Positions 24,320 to 25,130 of a stretch of 25,130 nucleotides of DNA are shown here, one piece after another (the first letter of the stretch is position 1; every line of letters starts with the position of its first letter). The translations under genes and the position numbers were made by a program. The DNA comes from Caryophanales bacterium UBA4682 (lineage in GTDB: Bacteria; Bacillota_I; Bacilli_A; RFN20; CAG-288): contig DHKY01000004.1 in the NCBI GenBank assembly GCA_002404995.1, positions 1-25,130 on the forward strand, given 5' to 3'. The notes below the pieces were generated by a model. That model was not told the origin of the DNA, did no database searches, and saw only the letters and a list, made by a program, of their open reading frames with translations.

Positions 24320-25130
24320 GCTTGAGAGTATTGTAAAAACAGATCCTTCTCTATCAATAACATGTGCGCGTGAACGGCGTGCGCGGCTTGAGAGTATTGT
24401 AAAAACAGATCCTTCTCTATCTTTGCATTCGTCTCGGAATCATTGATGTACGCTTGAGAGTATTGTAAAAACAGATCCTTCTCTATCGGGAGAACATACC
24501 TTTTCCCTTGTCTGTAAGCTTGAGAGTATTGTAAAAACAGATCCTTCTCTATCGCGATTCCAATCGCTGTCGAATTCGTCCTTGCTTGAGAGTATTGTAA
24601 AAACAGATCCTTCTCTATCCGATTATTCCCAAATCAAAATAGGAACTGAGCTTGAGAGTATTGTAAAAACAGATCCTTCTCTATCTGCGACCGTGCGGTT
24701 CGGACACGCCTCGATGCTTGAGAGTATTGTAAAAACAGATCCTTCTCTATCAGCTACTGAAGAAAAGAAAGGAGCTTTAGGCTTGAGAGTATTGTAAAAA
24801 CAGATCCTTCTCTATCTATCGGAAATTGATGAGCCAGAACCTGATTGCTTGAGAGTATTGTAAAAACAGATCCTTCTCTATCCATCCTTCCTTACTTGCT
24901 CCGCCACGGATGGCTTGAGAGTATTGTAAAAACAGATCCTTCTCTATCGGCTATGGACGTGAAAACGACAAAGCCTGGCTTGAGAGTATTGTAAAAACAG
25001 ATCCTTCTCTATCCAACAATATAAAAACTGATTGCCCGCCAAAGCTTGAGAGTATTGTAAAAACAGATCCTTCTCTATCCGCGACGGAGTCCGTCCGCTG
25101 TCAACTGACGCTTGAGAGTATTGTAAAAAC
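24320..25130 (+). CRISPR. Type II-A CRISPR array, 12 full repeats plus a cut 13th
   Basis: The 36-bp repeat starts GCTTGAGAGTATTGTAAAAA and ends TCCTTCTCTATC. Full copies begin at 24320, 24386, 24452, 24518, 24584, 24650, 24716, 24781, 24847, 24913, 24978 and 25044. The copy at 25110 is cut by the window end. All full copies are identical. The 12 spacers are 30 bp, except those at 24752-24780 and 24949-24977, which are 29 bp. The repeat start pairs with the tracrRNA, so crRNAs are read from the plus strand and the leader side is the newest end. With no degenerate terminal repeat seen, the array continues outside the window. Confidence 0.99.

Noticed and set aside
24320..24355. Promoters inside each repeat, as in some type II-C arrays.
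   Set aside because: TTGAGA is present near the repeat start but there is no -10-like hexamer at 16-18 nt from it; the leader promoter is sufficient.
24582..24797. A 71-codon open frame across the CRISPR array.
   Set aside because: It is translated repeat-spacer sequence; the repeated LESIVKTDPSLS peptide simply reflects the 66-bp period.
24356..25109. Self-targeting spacers against this window.
   Set aside because: Only short chance matches of about 10 bases (for example near 4308) were seen by eye; none approaches a protospacer. A computed search would be needed to rule out other genome loci.

Overview
The window looks like a chromosomal piece of a low-to-moderate GC Bacillota (class Bacilli; an Erysipelotrichales- or RFN20-like gut lineage is my guess, not something the sequence proves). 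The clues are strong AAAGGAG-type ribosome binding sites, the Bacilli-type genes yitT, yhaM and recX, a glycolipid-type GT4 enzyme beside a UPF0104 membrane protein, and a type II-A CRISPR-Cas locus with csn2. The genetic code appears standard: TAA and TAG close most genes and TGA is used sparingly.

Region 1 (1-2968, minus strand) holds a broken lipoprotein metalloprotease gene and, just downstream of it, the start of a second small lipoprotein that runs off the window. The metalloprotease carries two separate lesions, an in-frame amber codon and a frameshift in a run of seven A. Region 2 (about 3146-11464, plus strand) is a tightly packed operon: yitT, gltX, a UPF0104 membrane protein, a GT4 glycosyltransferase, recX, yhaM and an unknown multi-pass membrane protein, closed by a strong terminator. 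Region 3 (about 11524-17647, plus strand) is a second operon with its own extended -10 promoter: an unknown two-TM protein, the tRNA t6A genes tsaE-tsaB-tsaD, asnS and an unknown single-TM protein, closed by a perfect 12-bp bidirectional terminator.

Region 4 (17648-25130) is a complete type II-A CRISPR-Cas locus: tracrRNA (minus strand) | cas9 - cas1 - cas2 - csn2 | leader | array. The tracrRNA can be read directly. It has a TTGCAT-17-TACAAT promoter whose -35 overlaps the cas9 ribosome-binding/start region, a 23-nt anti-repeat starting at the predicted first base, a short nexus and one terminator hairpin, about 65 nt in all. The array has 12 complete identical 36-bp repeats plus a cut 13th, with twelve 29-30 bp spacers, and it continues beyond the window.

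The most unusual signal is that the CRISPR leader promoter and the tracrRNA promoter, more than 6 kb apart and on opposite strands, share sequence well beyond promoter consensus. They have the same 17-nt spacing, the same CATATTG block around the -35, and a nearly identical stretch from the -10 through the predicted start. The leader RNA therefore begins with a degenerate anti-repeat able to pair with the first repeat. This suggests common ancestry or co-regulation of the two RNAs. The cas9 upstream region also has face-to-face promoters, and the tracrRNA is antisense to the probable cas9 5' UTR.
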